DNA of 64,000 nucleotides. Source: Vibrio hepatarius. Its GTDB lineage: Bacteria > Pseudomonadota > Gammaproteobacteria > Enterobacterales > Vibrionaceae. Made by a program: the position numbers and the translations under genes. The DNA lies in contig NZ_LHPI01000011.1 in assembly GCF_001274785.1 (NCBI RefSeq), positions 1-64,000 on the forward strand, in the 5' to 3' direction. Under the pieces are notes generated by a model. It saw only the letters and a list, made by a program, of their open reading frames with translations, had not been told where the DNA came from and searched no databases. Each line of letters begins with the position of its first letter. The stretch's first letter is position 1. Positions 45,385 to 54,087 of this stretch are shown here, piece by piece.

Positions 45385-45724
45385 ATTGATACTCGCTTTT
45401 GTTGAAGACAGCAAAACCGACTCTGTGTTGGACGCGGCAAGAAATGCTGGCGCAACAGGGGCAACGGTTATCAATAATGCTCGAGGAGAGGGCTTAAACA
45501 AGAAGACGACATTTTTTGGTTTAACGCTAGAGGTGCAAAAGGATGTGTTGTTGTTTGTCGTGGAAGAACACCTTTCACGTCATATCCTCGAAACCATCAG
45601 TGATGTCGGGGAGTTTGACCAAGAGTCAGGGCAGGGGATCGCGATTCAGATTGATATTGAAGACGCGGTTGGGGTTGCTCATCAGGTAGAAAAATTAACC
45701 AAGGTGGTAGAGGACGAACTATGA
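45374..45724 (+). CDS. PII-like signalling protein (GlnB superfamily)
   Basis: This 116-residue protein has the ferredoxin-like PII layout: a strand MRFKLILAFVED, a helix, then GATGATVINNARGEG (about 23-37) and a C-terminal strand GIAIQIDIEDAVGV. The canonical T-loop tyrosine and the KIFV end motif of GlnB/GlnK are absent, so control by uridylylation is unlikely. Trimeric PII proteins bind ATP/ADP and often gate a membrane protein encoded next to them. The neighbour here is the DUF1538 pair. ATG 45374 has GGAGG upstream; it overlaps the previous gene by 11 bases and the next by four (ATGA). Confidence 0.85.
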   Translation: MRFKLILAFVEDSKTDSVLDAARNAGATGATVINNARGEGLNKKTTFFGLTLEVQKDVLLFVVEEHLSRHILETISDVGEFDQESGQGIAIQIDIEDAVGVAHQVEKLTKVVEDEL

Positions 45725-46128
45725 ATAGCCACGAAAAAATCAGCGTTCGAGATGTCATGGCCAGTACCTATGTCATGATTGATGGTTTGACTACGGTCAG
45801 AGAAGGTATCCAATTGGCAAAGAAGCACAACGTCAAAGCGTTGGTGGTCAATAAGCGCAATGCAGACGACGAATATGGCTTGGTGCTGATGAACGATATT
45901 GCGAAAAAAGTACTGGCGCAAAACCGCTCACCCGACCGCACTAACATCTACGAAATCATGACCAAGCCGGCGTTGTCTGTGTCACCTGATATGAATGTGA
46001 AATATTGCGCGCGTTTGTTTGAACGCTTTGGTATCAGCCGTGCGCCTGTGATTGAAAACGATAAAGTCATCGGCATGGTCAGCTATAACAACATAGTGAT
46101 CAATGGTATGGCGCGGGATGACGGCTAA
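45721..46128 (+). CDS. Tandem CBS-domain protein
   Basis: This 135-residue soluble protein consists of two CBS motifs (about 8-65 and 75-133), with VRDVMASTYVMIDG and IYEIMTKPALSVSPDMNV as openings. CBS pairs bind adenine nucleotides and regulate enzymes or transporters. It begins inside the PII-like stop codon (ATGA), so it is coupled. With the PII-like protein the operon encodes two nucleotide sensors for one membrane pair. Confidence 0.88.
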   Translation: MNSHEKISVRDVMASTYVMIDGLTTVREGIQLAKKHNVKALVVNKRNADDEYGLVLMNDIAKKVLAQNRSPDRTNIYEIMTKPALSVSPDMNVKYCARLFERFGISRAPVIENDKVIGMVSYNNIVINGMARDDG

Positions 46129-46144
46129 ACGTAAATTACGTACA

Positions 46145-46169
46145 ATCTCCTCACTTATTTTGAGGAGAT
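46145..46169 (+). promoter_or_regulatory. Hairpin covering the yfcE ribosome-binding site
   Basis: ATCTCCTCA (46145-46153) and TGAGGAGAT (46161-46169) form a perfect 9-base stem with a 7-base loop. The right arm contains GAGGAG, the ribosome-binding site of the GTG start at 46176. Folding would hide the site. Confidence 0.6.
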
Positions 46170-46175
46170 GATGTC

Positions 46176-46724
46176 GTGAAACTATTTTTTGCCTCAGACC
46201 TGCATGGCTGTTTGCCTGCAACCGAGAAAACACTACGAGCGTTTGACGAGTCAGGGTGTGAACATTTAGTGCTGCTGGGCGATATTCTCAACCATGGTCC
46301 GCGTAACCCTGTTCCTGAAGGTTATAACCCACCTGCGGTTGCAGAGTTACTCAATCAATACGCCGATAGAATCATTGCTGTGCGTGGTAACTGCGACAGT
46401 GAAGTCGACCAAATGCTGCTGTCTTTTCCGATGATGATGGACTTTGCTTGGGTGATTTTAGAGTCGGGACAACGACTGTTTGTTACGCACGGCCACTTGT
46501 ACAACGCGAGTAAACGCCCACCACTTAAACATGGGGATATGATTGCCCACGGCCATACGCATATCCCTGTTGCGGAGTTGGATGGGGATCAGTTCGTGTT
46601 TAACCCAGGCTCTGTGACTTTTCCGCGCAACGGTTTTGCGCCGAGCTTTGGTATGCTGCAAGATAAGCAGTTGAGTGTGATGACATTTGATGGTGATGAA
46701 GTCGTATCAACCTCGATTGCATAA
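46176..46724 (+). CDS. yfcE: YfcE-type metallophosphodiesterase (GTG start)
   Basis: This 182-residue metallophosphoesterase has the motifs FASDLHG, LGDILNHGPRN, GNCDSEVDQ, THGHLYN and GHTH, which bind two metal ions. E. coli YfcE hydrolyses model phosphodiesters; the natural substrate is not known. The start is GTG 46176 after GAGGAG; the product begins MKLFFASDLHG like relatives. It lies after the DUF1538 operon and a hairpin masks its ribosome-binding site. Confidence 0.93.
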   Translation: MKLFFASDLHGCLPATEKTLRAFDESGCEHLVLLGDILNHGPRNPVPEGYNPPAVAELLNQYADRIIAVRGNCDSEVDQMLLSFPMMMDFAWVILESGQRLFVTHGHLYNASKRPPLKHGDMIAHGHTHIPVAELDGDQFVFNPGSVTFPRNGFAPSFGMLQDKQLSVMTFDGDEVVSTSIA

Positions 46725-46737
46725 CCGTGAATACAAA

Positions 46738-46762
46738 ACAAGCTGCAATGTCTGCAGCTTGT
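46738..46762. terminator. Terminator, yfcE / SelW-like gene
   Basis: ACAAGCTGCA / TGCAGCTTGT with a 5-base loop between convergent genes. A T-run (TTTTG) follows on the minus strand; on the plus strand the tract is weak. Confidence 0.7.
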
Positions 46763-46767
46763 CTGGC

Positions 46768-47046
46768 TTATTTTCGGTCTGAATGGCCGAGGTCTCGCTC
46801 TGGGTCAATAATATCTCTGACTTTTTGCTTCAGTACTTTCGCTTCAGGAAAGCCACCGTCGCGTTTTCGTTCCCAAATTAACTGACCATTACAGTGAATT
46901 TCAAATCGTCCCCCTGTATCTGGATGAAGCGACACGGTGTCAATTTCCTCACTAAAAGTATGCAGCAACTCTTGTGAAAGCCAGGTTGAACGCAACATCC
47001 AGTTGCATTGGCGGCAGTAGTAAATATCAATAATCGCTTTATCCAT
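46768..47046 (-). CDS. SelT/SelW/SelH (Rdx) family protein
   Basis: This 92-residue thioredoxin-like protein has the CxxC site YCRQC (about residues 11-15) where selenoprotein W has Cys-x-x-Sec, and GGRFEIHCNGQLIWERKRDGGFPE typical of the family (about 45-68). No selenocysteine is involved. A redox role is likely but untested. It sits seven bases after the TauE/SafE permease gene in the same direction, so the two may be an operon. Confidence 0.9.
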   Translation of the reverse strand: MDKAIIDIYYCRQCNWMLRSTWLSQELLHTFSEEIDTVSLHPDTGGRFEIHCNGQLIWERKRDGGFPEAKVLKQKVRDIIDPERDLGHSDRK

Positions 47047-47052
47047 ACATCC

Positions 47053-47808
47053 TCACAGTAAAAGCTTAATTCCAACCGCGAAGGTCAGCAGTTCAAAACA
47101 AATTTTAATCACTTGGTTACTGTATTTGGTGGTTAAGTACGCCCCCAAACTACCACCCAAGAATGACCCCAGCAATAGAATCGGTAACCAAGGCCAGTAG
47201 ATAGGCGCGCCTGCCATTGCGACCGCTACGCCACCAATACCATTCCAAAATAAACCCACACACAGCATCGTCAGTGCGACTGCTTGTTTATAGCTGTAGC
47301 CGAACCAGCGCACCAGAAATATCGTGACCAATAAGCCTGAACCTGCGGTCAATGAACCGTTGATAATGCCGATAACAATTAGCCCCAATCCACCAATAAT
47401 CCAGCCTTTAAGATCACGATGGGTTGGGCGGGCGGTTTGTCCGAGTTGTTTTTTCAAACGCGAGTAAATGCCTATCGCGAGGATCATTAGCCCGAGCATC
47501 TTCTCGGCGATTTGTTCCGGAATCAACAAAACAATATTGGCGCCGATGACAACGCCGATACTCCCAACCAATACCAGATAGGCTGCGACGTTGGGGCTAA
47601 AGCTTTTGTGTTTGATATGAGTGTAGGCTGCGCCTAACCCGAGCGCGACACTGGCGACTTTATGCGTCGCTAGCGCGATGGAAAAAGGCAGGCCAAAGAA
47701 TATTAGTAAGGGGAATTGAAGTAAGCCCGCTCCGCCGCCTGATAGCGATGCTAAGGTGTTGGAGATAAATGAGCCAAAAAACAGTAAAAGGGAATTGAGC
47801 CAGTCCAT
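47053..47808 (-). CDS. TauE/SafE (TSUP) family permease
   Basis: This 251-residue inner-membrane protein of the TauE/SafE family has about eight hydrophobic segments. Family members export sulfite, sulfoacetate or related anions. Early glycine-rich SLSGGGAGLLQFP and later GSLTAGSGLLVTIFL, two symmetric motifs, mark the fold. ATG 47808 is preferred; a TTG two codons earlier has no better ribosome-binding site. Substrate is not evident from the context. Confidence 0.9.
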   Translation of the reverse strand: MDWLNSLLLFFGSFISNTLASLSGGGAGLLQFPLLIFFGLPFSIALATHKVASVALGLGAAYTHIKHKSFSPNVAAYLVLVGSIGVVIGANIVLLIPEQIAEKMLGLMILAIGIYSRLKKQLGQTARPTHRDLKGWIIGGLGLIVIGIINGSLTAGSGLLVTIFLVRWFGYSYKQAVALTMLCVGLFWNGIGGVAVAMAGAPIYWPWLPILLLGSFLGGSLGAYLTTKYSNQVIKICFELLTFAVGIKLLL

Positions 47809-47820
47809 GAGCAAAGATAA

Positions 47821-47845
47821 AAATTAAGGGGCATCATGCCCCTTA
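47821..47845 (-). terminator. Terminator of toxRS
   Basis: TAAGGGGC / GCCCCTTA with a 5-base loop, 11 bases after the toxS stop; TTAATTTTT follows on the minus strand. Confidence 0.85.
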
Positions 47846-47856
47846 TTTAAATGAAG

Positions 47857-48372
47857 TTAGTTAGAGAAAAGTACCGTAGAACCGTGGTTTAAGCTAGTCA
47901 AAAGCAAGGTTTTCTCATTCACAATATCGATTCGGCGACTCTGTTGAGCGTCCATCTTGAAGATTTGTGTAATTAATGAAAGCTGCTCTTCGGTAAAGTT
48001 TTTGCTTTGGTCTGAAGAGATATCTTTGAATTCAACCGGAGAGACCAGCAGGTAGTTGTCACTGATTTCCCATTTACCTGTTTCAGAGATATGGATAACG
48101 CTTTCATTCACTTCGCTTTCGGCAAACAGTTTAACCATTGCCACACGAATGTAGCTACCGTTTGGCAAGTACTTAACGTTCGAACTAATGTCTACTTTAC
48201 GCAGTGAACCGACTGCGGTGTCTTGCATCGGTTCGGTGATGAAGGTGACCATCTTAGATTGCCATTCATTCGACGTAATCGCTTGTTCAACTTTTAAGTC
48301 GCTTCCCCAGTAAAGCCAACCGCTGAATACCACGGAAAGAGCAAGTAGTCCTACTGCAAATTTTAGTTTCAT
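47857..48372 (-). CDS. toxS: ToxS, periplasmic partner of ToxR
   Basis: This 171-residue protein has an N-terminal membrane helix (about 5-23) and a periplasmic domain that stabilises ToxR and assists its bile-salt sensing. Recognisable parts are SGWLYWGSDLKVEQ and YLPNGSYIRVAMVK. It lies 10 bases after toxR and shares its transcript and terminator. Confidence 0.95.
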   Translation of the reverse strand: MKLKFAVGLLALSVVFSGWLYWGSDLKVEQAITSNEWQSKMVTFITEPMQDTAVGSLRKVDISSNVKYLPNGSYIRVAMVKLFAESEVNESVIHISETGKWEISDNYLLVSPVEFKDISSDQSKNFTEEQLSLITQIFKMDAQQSRRIDIVNEKTLLLTSLNHGSTVLFSN

Positions 48373-48382
48373 GTTCTTGTTC

Positions 48383-49252
48383 CTATTTGCACACTTTACT
48401 TAGGTCTTCTTGGCTCGCGTAGATCTTGAAGGTGATGTTCTCACCGGAATGTTCTAGCGAATGAATGTAGTTCAGTACCAAGTTGTTGTTCTGGCCGCCC
48501 GTTGCGATCACTTCTACCGGAGCTAACTCTCCCTTATGGGTTCCGTTGTAGCGTTTAACACATTGCTCGATAGATTTCGCCCAGTGGCTGAGGTCTGGGT
48601 GGTTAGTTGGTGTCAATACAGGTGTATTATCGTAGACACCGACTTCACGGAGTTGAGATTCACTAGGGGTAGTAAATAGAATCACACACAGTGGCAATAG
48701 CAATGCAAGGAGAATCAGTACGCGAGGTAGCCATGTTTTTTCCGTTTTCTCGGCGATTGCAGGCGCGACAGGTGCAGTTTCTATTTCTGCAGGCGTGACT
48801 TCTGGCTCTATAACCGATTCAACGAAGCTGTTCTCTTCTGGTGTGAGTAGTGCAGCGTCTTGCTCTTCTATTGGTTCTTCAACTACAGCTTCACCGCTCA
48901 TCAACGGCACCGTTCTTTCGACCGACGCGATAAGTTGGTAGCCACGTTTTGGCACAGTTTTCACAAACTGAGGAGATTTGGTTGAGTCTTGTAGAAGCTT
49001 TCTAAGTGTTGAGATAGCTTGGGTTAAGCTTGAATCATCCACTTCGAAACCTTGCTGACGCCAGACGAAGTCATGTAATTCATTACGCGAAACGATCGCC
49101 CCCGGATTCTCACACAGCAAAGTCAGAATACGACTTTCATTGCTGCCTAGATGCGTGGTTTCGTTATCGTTTTCTTTATCTACAAGCGAATTTGTATTGG
49201 GGTCAAAGGTGAATCTATTCGCCAGATTGAACTTAGTACCTATGTTGCTCAT
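48383..49252 (-). CDS. toxR: Transmembrane transcription regulator ToxR
   Basis: This 289-residue membrane-bound regulator controls outer-membrane porins and, in pathogens, virulence genes. The cytoplasmic OmpR-type winged helix is at about 20-112 (DSSLTQAISTLRKLLQDS; KTVPKRGYQLI). A variable Glu/Pro-rich linker (about 115-165) follows, then a membrane helix (about 173-192) and a periplasmic domain with the conserved Cys pair (EQCVKRYNG and the C-terminal KVCK). ATG 49252 is chosen; a TTG one codon earlier is in frame. It is divergent from htpG, the classical arrangement. Confidence 0.96.
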   Translation of the reverse strand: MSNIGTKFNLANRFTFDPNTNSLVDKENDNETTHLGSNESRILTLLCENPGAIVSRNELHDFVWRQQGFEVDDSSLTQAISTLRKLLQDSTKSPQFVKTVPKRGYQLIASVERTVPLMSGEAVVEEPIEEQDAALLTPEENSFVESVIEPEVTPAEIETAPVAPAIAEKTEKTWLPRVLILLALLLPLCVILFTTPSESQLREVGVYDNTPVLTPTNHPDLSHWAKSIEQCVKRYNGTHKGELAPVEVIATGGQNNNLVLNYIHSLEHSGENITFKIYASQEDLSKVCK

Positions 49253-49412
49253 CAATTTCGGCCATTCTTTCTTAGGGGTTTTTGTTATACAGCGTGCTCA
49301 AAATAAAGCACATACACTAAATTTGAGAGATGCTTATTTTTTTTGATTTTTTTGCAACTAGCAAGGATAGTCAAAATAAAAGTAAAAAAACACTGTTTTT
49401 ATCGATTCTAAC

Positions 49413-49440
49413 CTTGAATTTACAATTGTCACCCTCATTT
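49413..49440 (+). promoter_or_regulatory. Sigma-32 (heat shock) promoter of htpG
   Basis: -35 CTTGAA (49413-49418), 13-base spacer, -10 CCCTCATTT (49432-49440), against consensus CTTGAAA and CCCCATNT. It lies 68 bases before the htpG start. Confidence 0.8.
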
Positions 49441-49507
49441 TTATCACCAGATTGTATCAATCACCGCCTATTAGAGGCTTGATCAGTATAGATGTAATGG
49501 AGTTATC

Positions 49508-51412
49508 ATGAGCGAGACAACAGCACCAAATAAAGAAACTCGTGGCTTTCAATCAGAAGTAAAGCAGTTACTTCATCTGATGATTCACTCTCTTTACTCC
49601 AATAAAGAGATCTTTTTACGTGAGTTGATTTCAAACGCGTCTGACGCATCGGATAAGTTGCGTTTCCAAGCTCTATCTAACCCTGAGCTTTACCAAGGCG
49701 ATGCGGATTTAGGTGTAAAGCTGTCGTTTGACGAAGCAGCCAATACGCTTACTATTTCTGATAACGGTATCGGTATGAGCCGTGAAGACGTTATCGAGCA
49801 CCTAGGTACGATTGCGAAGTCGGGTACCGCAGAGTTCTTCTCAAAGCTGTCAGAAGACCAATCTAAAGATTCTCAACTCATCGGCCAATTCGGGGTAGGT
49901 TTCTACTCTGCGTTTATCGTGGCTGATGCCGTGACGGTACGCACACGCGCAGCAGGCCTAGCGGCAGACCAAGCCGTTCAATGGCATTCTGCGGGCGAAG
50001 GTGAGTACACCATTGAAGGAATTTCAAAAGAAACTCGTGGTACGGACATCATTTTGCACATGCGTGACGAAGGAAAAGAGTTCCTTAACGAATGGCGTCT
50101 GCGTGAAGTGATCAGCAAATACTCTGACCACATTGGCATTCCTGTCTCTATCCAAACCGTCGTACGTGACGAAGAAGGCAAAGAAACAGGCGAGAAGAAG
50201 TGGGAGCAAATCAACAAAGCTCAGGCACTTTGGACGCGCAACAAAGCGGATATTTCTGAAGAAGAGTACCAAGAGTTCTATAAACACGTATCGCACGACT
50301 TTGCGGATCCATTAACTTGGAGCCACAACCGTGTAGAAGGTAAAAACGACTACACAAGTTTGCTCTACATTCCGTCAAAAGCACCGTGGGATATGATGAA
50401 CCGTGACCACAAATCAGGTCTTAAGTTGTATGTTCAACGTGTGTTTATCATGGACGATGCCGAGCAATTTATGCCGTCGTACCTACGTTTCGTTCGCGGT
50501 TTGATTGACTCAAATGACCTGCCATTGAACGTGTCTCGTGAAATTCTTCAGGACAACAAAGTCACTCAATCACTGCGTAATGCGTGTACTAAGCGTGTCC
50601 TTACTATGCTTGAGCGCATGGCGAAAAACGACGCAGACAAATACCAGTCGTTCTGGAAAGAGTTTGGCCTTGTGCTGAAAGAAGGCCCTGCAGAAGACAT
50701 GAGCAACAAAGAGAAGATCGCTGGTCTATTGCGTTTCGCTTCAACAGAAGTGGACTCAGCAGAGCAAACGGTGGATTTGGCTTCTTACGTTGAGCGTATG
50801 AAAGAAGGTCAGGATAAGATTTACTACCTGACAGCAGACAGCTACGCAGCAGCGAAAAACAGCCCGCACTTAGAGCAGTTTAAAGCGAAAGGCATCGAAG
50901 TTGTTCTGATGTACGACCGCATTGATGAGTGGTTGATGAACTACTTGACCGAATTTGACGGTAAGCAGTTCCAGTCGATCACCAAAGCTGGCTTGGACTT
51001 AAGCAAGTTTGAAGACGAAGCGGAAAAAGAGAAGCAGAAAGAGACCGAAGAAGAGTTTAAATCTGTGGTTGAACGCACTCAGGCTTACCTAGGTGACCGA
51101 GTTAAAGAAGTTCGCACAACGTTTAAACTGGCATCGACGCCAGCGGTGGTTGTGACAGACGACTTCGAAATGGGGACACAAATGGCGAAGCTTCTTGAAG
51201 CAGCTGGTCAGGCGGTACCTGAAGTGAAATACATCTTCGAAATCAACCCACAACACGAAATGGTGAAGCGTATGGCTGACGAAGCCGACGAAGAAGCATT
51301 TGGTCGCTGGGTTGAAGTTCTGCTCGGTCAGGCAATGCTGGCAGAGCGTGGTTCTTTGGCAGACCCATCACAGTTCTTAGGTGCGGTTAACTCGCTTTTG
51401 ACTAAGGGCTAA
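49508..51412 (+). CDS. htpG: Molecular chaperone HtpG (Hsp90 family)
   Basis: This 634-residue ATP-dependent chaperone has the N-terminal GHKL ATPase domain with [15 protein letters not shown] (about 38-52), [11 protein letters not shown] and [11 protein letters not shown], then middle and C-terminal dimerisation domains. It ends without the eukaryotic MEEVD tail, as in bacteria. It is monocistronic, with a heat-shock promoter and its own terminator. Confidence 0.98.
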   Translation: MSETTAPNKETRGFQSEVKQLLHLMIHSLYSNKEIFLRELISNASDASDKLRFQALSNPELYQGDADLGVKLSFDEAANTLTISDNGIGMSREDVIEHLGTIAKSGTAEFFSKLSEDQSKDSQLIGQFGVGFYSAFIVADAVTVRTRAAGLAADQAVQWHSAGEGEYTIEGISKETRGTDIILHMRDEGKEFLNEWRLREVISKYSDHIGIPVSIQTVVRDEEGKETGEKKWEQINKAQALWTRNKADISEEEYQEFYKHVSHDFADPLTWSHNRVEGKNDYTSLLYIPSKAPWDMMNRDHKSGLKLYVQRVFIMDDAEQFMPSYLRFVRGLIDSNDLPLNVSREILQDNKVTQSLRNACTKRVLTMLERMAKNDADKYQSFWKEFGLVLKEGPAEDMSNKEKIAGLLRFASTEVDSAEQTVDLASYVERMKEGQDKIYYLTADSYAAAKNSPHLEQFKAKGIEVVLMYDRIDEWLMNYLTEFDGKQFQSITKAGLDLSKFEDEAEKEKQKETEEEFKSVVERTQAYLGDRVKEVRTTFKLASTPAVVVTDDFEMGTQMAKLLEAAGQAVPEVKYIFEINPQHEMVKRMADEADEEAFGRWVEVLLGQAMLAERGSLADPSQFLGAVNSLLTKG

Positions 51413-51428
51413 TAGCTAAAGATGTTCG

Positions 51429-51454
51429 AAAAGCTCGCAATTTGCGGGCTTTTT
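51429..51454 (+). terminator. Terminator of htpG
   Basis: AAAGCTCGC / GCGGGCTTTTT stem with one G-T pair, 16 bases after the stop. Confidence 0.85.
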
Positions 51455-51768
51455 GATTTATTTGCGCTTATCGTGAATAAAAACTGCAAAAGCGGCGGCT
51501 AAGTGTGAGTGTTTAAGCATTCTTTAGTCGTACTGCGCGCTTACAACCAAGATTGTATGATAGAATGCAATCTTGAAACCAAGCGTACAGGTGTGTAATG
51601 TGCACGCCTGTCAGATGCCAACTCCATCAATTATGTGCTCATTGTTGCAAGAGAGAGCGGTGGATACCGAGATGTGGACTGAGACTGCCTACATTGTTGT
51701 CGGTAACGACGCTCAAGCAATCGATTGACTGCGTGATATGTGGCGTTGGTTTTTTTACTGTAAAACAG

Positions 51769-51832
51769 TTATACCGAAACTTACCGTGAGCTGGGCTAGC
51801 TCTGTTAGTCGGCATAGTGAGCTTCGGTATAA
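51769..51832 (+). promoter_or_regulatory. Inverted repeat in the adk leader
   Basis: TTATACCGAA (51769-51778) and TTCGGTATAA (51823-51832) are perfect complements. Between them lies an inner stem GAGCT / AGCTC (51788-51802). The element ends 27 bases before adk. It may be an mRNA leader structure or a small palindromic repeat element. Confidence 0.5.
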
Positions 51833-52504
<672 letters not shown>

Positions 52505-52562
52505 TTTGTGACTCAATTATTTGAGCAAGACTTCGAGTAAGTTTTGAAATTTGTTATAGTGA

Positions 52563-52589
52563 AGGCGACCTTTTTAGGTCGCTTTTTTT
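52563..52589 (+). terminator. Terminator of adk
   Basis: GCGACC / GGTCGC stem with a TTTTTA loop and TTTTTTT run, 60 bases after the stop. Confidence 0.88.
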
Positions 52590-52655
52590 ATGCTTACACA
52601 TTGATCTATAACGGTGTTATAACGTAAATAGCTAATTTAGTGGCGGTAGGATTCT

Positions 52656-53612
52656 ATGCAAAATAATAACAAACAAGGTGTGTTGTTGATTAACCTAGGC
52701 ACACCGGACGAGCCAACTGCGCCAGCGGTGAAACGTTTTTTAAGCCAGTTTCTACACGACAAGCGTGTGGTAGATATGACACGTTGGTTGTGGTGTCCTA
52801 TTTTACACGGTGCGATTTTGCCGATCCGTGCACCTAAAGTGGCTAAGCTATATCAATCAGTATGGATGGATGAAGGTTCGCCACTGATGGTTTACTCTCA
52901 AAGACAAGCCGCAAAGCTCAAAGCGTTGCTACAGATGCCTGTTGAGTTAGGCATGACTTACGGCAATCCGAGCTTAGAAACGGGTGTTAAGGCGTTAGTC
53001 GAGCAAGGTGTCGAAGAAGTGATCGTATTGCCTCTGTATCCTCAGTATTCCGGAACCACTACGGCGGCGGCGTTTGATGGACTGGCAAAAGCACTCAAGC
53101 AAGTGCCAGTGATGCCAGCACTGCAGTTTATCAGCGATTATCACGATCATCCGCTCTATATTAAGGCACTCGCAGAAAGCGTTCGTCGCTCATGGGAGCA
53201 AAAAGGTAAGGGTGACTACTTACTGTGTTCTTACCACGGTATTCCTAAGCGCTATGCGGACAATGGCGATGTGTATCCAATTCACTGTGAGCGTACAACC
53301 ACATTACTGGGGCGCGAGTTAGGTTTAGAGCCCAACCAAATTGGTATGACTTACCAGTCTCGATTTGGCAGAGAAGAATGGCTACAGCCATACACGGATA
53401 AAACCTTAGAGACTTTGCCTAGCAAAGGCGTACAAAATCTGGATGTTATCTCTCCTGCGTTTTCTTCTGACTGTTTAGAGACGCTTGAGGAGCTCTCTGA
53501 TCAGTGCCGTGAGCTGTTTATGGAACACGGCGGTGGACGATTCAACTTTATCCCTTGTTTGAATGATGACGATTTGCACATTGAAATGATGGCGGACTTG
53601 ATCAAAAACTAA
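52656..53612 (+). CDS. hemH: Ferrochelatase
   Basis: This 318-residue enzyme inserts ferrous iron into protoporphyrin IX, the last step of heme synthesis. Signatures are [11 protein letters not shown] (residues 9-19), [10 protein letters not shown] (about 127-136), [10 protein letters not shown] (His at about 193) and [14 protein letters not shown] (Glu at about 265). adk-hemH is the usual enterobacterial and Vibrio order. Confidence 0.97.
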   Translation: MQNNNKQGVLLINLGTPDEPTAPAVKRFLSQFLHDKRVVDMTRWLWCPILHGAILPIRAPKVAKLYQSVWMDEGSPLMVYSQRQAAKLKALLQMPVELGMTYGNPSLETGVKALVEQGVEEVIVLPLYPQYSGTTTAAAFDGLAKALKQVPVMPALQFISDYHDHPLYIKALAESVRRSWEQKGKGDYLLCSYHGIPKRYADNGDVYPIHCERTTTLLGRELGLEPNQIGMTYQSRFGREEWLQPYTDKTLETLPSKGVQNLDVISPAFSSDCLETLEELSDQCRELFMEHGGGRFNFIPCLNDDDLHIEMMADLIKN

Positions 53613-53640
53613 TTCTTTTTCCTACCGGAAACTTCAATAG

Positions 53641-53666
53641 AAAAGGTCGCTTGCGGCCTATTTTTA
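53641..53666 (+). terminator. Terminator of hemH
   Basis: AGGTCGC / GCGGCCT stem (one G-T pair) followed by ATTTTTATTT, 28 bases after hemH. Confidence 0.65.
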
Positions 53667-53836
53667 TTTCTGCTGCTTATCTTCTGTCTTGTTACTCCGC
53701 TTCTAACCCAGAATCTGGCTCTGTTTGAAACTCTGATTCTGGTGATCAAGATCTGATTTTTTTTATCGAAAATTAACTCACCTAAAAAAGTCCACGTGAT
53801 CTATTTATCGTTATTGATGAGTTTGTTGTTATTTTA

Positions 53837-53852
53837 TGTGCTTCAGATCACT
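53837..53852. promoter_or_regulatory. CRP-like site
   Basis: TGTGC-TTCAGA-TCACT matches TGTGA-N6-TCACA at eight of ten positions. It lies about 235 bases before the porin start, so its promoter must be well upstream if it activates. Confidence 0.4.
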
Positions 53853-53940
53853 GAGCGTCGTTTTAGGTATTTTTATATATTTCCTAATTTATTGTTTTTA
53901 AATTAATTTATTTTAATCTTGTTTTTGAAAGTGAGGAAGA

Positions 53941-53954
53941 TCTCACTAGTGAGA
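53941..53954. promoter_or_regulatory. Palindrome TCTCACTAGTGAGA
   Basis: Perfect 14-base palindrome 134 bases before the porin start, a probable repressor or activator site. It does not match the KdgR, ExuR or PurR consensus. Confidence 0.45.
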
Positions 53955-54087
53955 GATTTATTTTTCTTCGTGAATTAAATTGGTCAGTATGAAAAGCAAG
54001 CCAGGGAGGCTATCCCATTTTGCGGTTAATTAGTGGTGAAAACTAAGTTTATACCGCGGCTAATTTTAAGATTAAGGTAGATTAATT

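Larger units (their letters stand above)
53613..54087. other. Regulatory region upstream of the KdgM-like porin
   Basis: This 475-base, A/T-rich region contains the hemH terminator, a CRP-like site (53837-53852) and a perfect 14-base palindrome (53941-53954). No ORF was seen. It is long enough for control by several factors. Confidence 0.55.

Noticed and set aside
51598..51789. 63-codon Cys-rich ORF between htpG and adk
   Set aside because: No ribosome-binding site, odd composition, and it runs through the T-run and into the adk leader repeat. Listed only as part of the unexplained gap.
53941..54087. Leader hairpin for the KdgM-like porin like those of the other outer-membrane genes
   Set aside because: Only a 5-base GCGGT/ACCGC stem with a 26-base loop is available, too weak to count.
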